A DNA stretch of 7,362 nt from Hyphomicrobiales bacterium (GTDB taxonomy: Bacteria > Pseudomonadota > Alphaproteobacteria > Rhizobiales > Aestuariivirgaceae), in assembly GCA_012032065.1 (NCBI GenBank), contig JAAURV010000155.1, forward strand, positions 1-7,362, read 5' to 3'. Numbering within the stretch: the first letter of the stretch is position 1; each line of letters starts with the position of its first letter. Shown here one piece after another: positions 7,317 to 7,362 of this stretch. The notes under the pieces were generated by a model. It saw only the letters and a list, made by a program, of their open reading frames with translations, did no database searches and had not been told where the DNA came from. The position numbers and the translations under genes were made by a program.

Positions 7317-7362
7317 ATGAAAGCCGATATTCGCACAATCGACGCCGGAACGGCGGGCACGG
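7317..7362 (+). CDS. rplD: 50S ribosomal protein L4, first 15 codons
   Basis: The gene starts 7 bp after rplC and is cut by the right edge of the window after 15 codons. The visible start MKADIRTIDAGTAGT resembles alphaproteobacterial L4 N-termini. The position directly after rplC in an S10 operon makes the call almost certain. GGAG at the end of rplC, 10 nt before the ATG, provides the ribosome site. L4 is an early 23S rRNA binder that also lines the exit tunnel, and in E. coli it represses the S10 operon; whether it does here cannot be seen. Confidence 0.88.
   Translation, partial: MKADIRTIDAGTAGT

Noticed and set aside
6566..7360. A 264-codon minus-strand frame opposite rplC
   Set aside because: rplC is certain on the plus strand, and the antisense product shows no recognisable domain.

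Overview
This window is a stretch of chromosome from an alphaproteobacterium, probably of the Hyphomicrobiales (rhizobial) type. The evidence is the alphaproteobacterial character of the ribosomal proteins, EF-G and EF-Tu, the GC-rich third codon positions, the joined str-S10 gene order, and a neighbouring DUF1194 secreted protein. The genus cannot be read from the sequence.

Left part (1-1589, minus strand): three accessory genes are read leftwards. First comes a small VOC/glyoxalase-fold protein (1200-1589) ending in a clear intrinsic terminator (1149-1179). Next is a TauE/SafE-type permease (359-1101) whose reading frame is broken near 803-810. Last is the start of a DUF1194 (von Willebrand factor A-like) secreted protein that runs off the left edge (1-293). 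A perfect TGTGAT-N4-ATCACA palindrome overlaps the permease stop codon. It sits at about -41.5 from a plausible start site for the DUF1194 gene, which is the layout of a class II Crp/Fnr-activated promoter.

Middle (1590-2033): a divergent intergenic region of 444 bp. It holds a perfect 8-bp inverted repeat (1678-1698), a good sigma70-type promoter for the ribosomal operon (1790-1818) with a dyad wrapped around its -35 element, and a leader of about 209 nt with small hairpins.

Right part (2034-7362, plus strand): the translation operon rpsL, rpsG, fusA, tuf, rpsJ, rplC and the first 15 codons of rplD. It encodes ribosomal proteins S12, S7, S10, L3 and L4 and the two GTPases EF-G and EF-Tu. 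Genes are tightly packed (7-22 bp spacers) except at the tuf-rpsJ junction. There, 79 bp are filled almost entirely by 7-bp units (TCANNNN on the left, TGANNNN on the right) that form a long imperfect hairpin and run right up to the rpsJ start codon.

Most of the window is conserved housekeeping sequence, and I see no new multigene system. The observations most worth checking are the heptad repeat at tuf-rpsJ, the Crp/Fnr-type promoter, the permease frameshift and the dyad over the rpsL -35 box.
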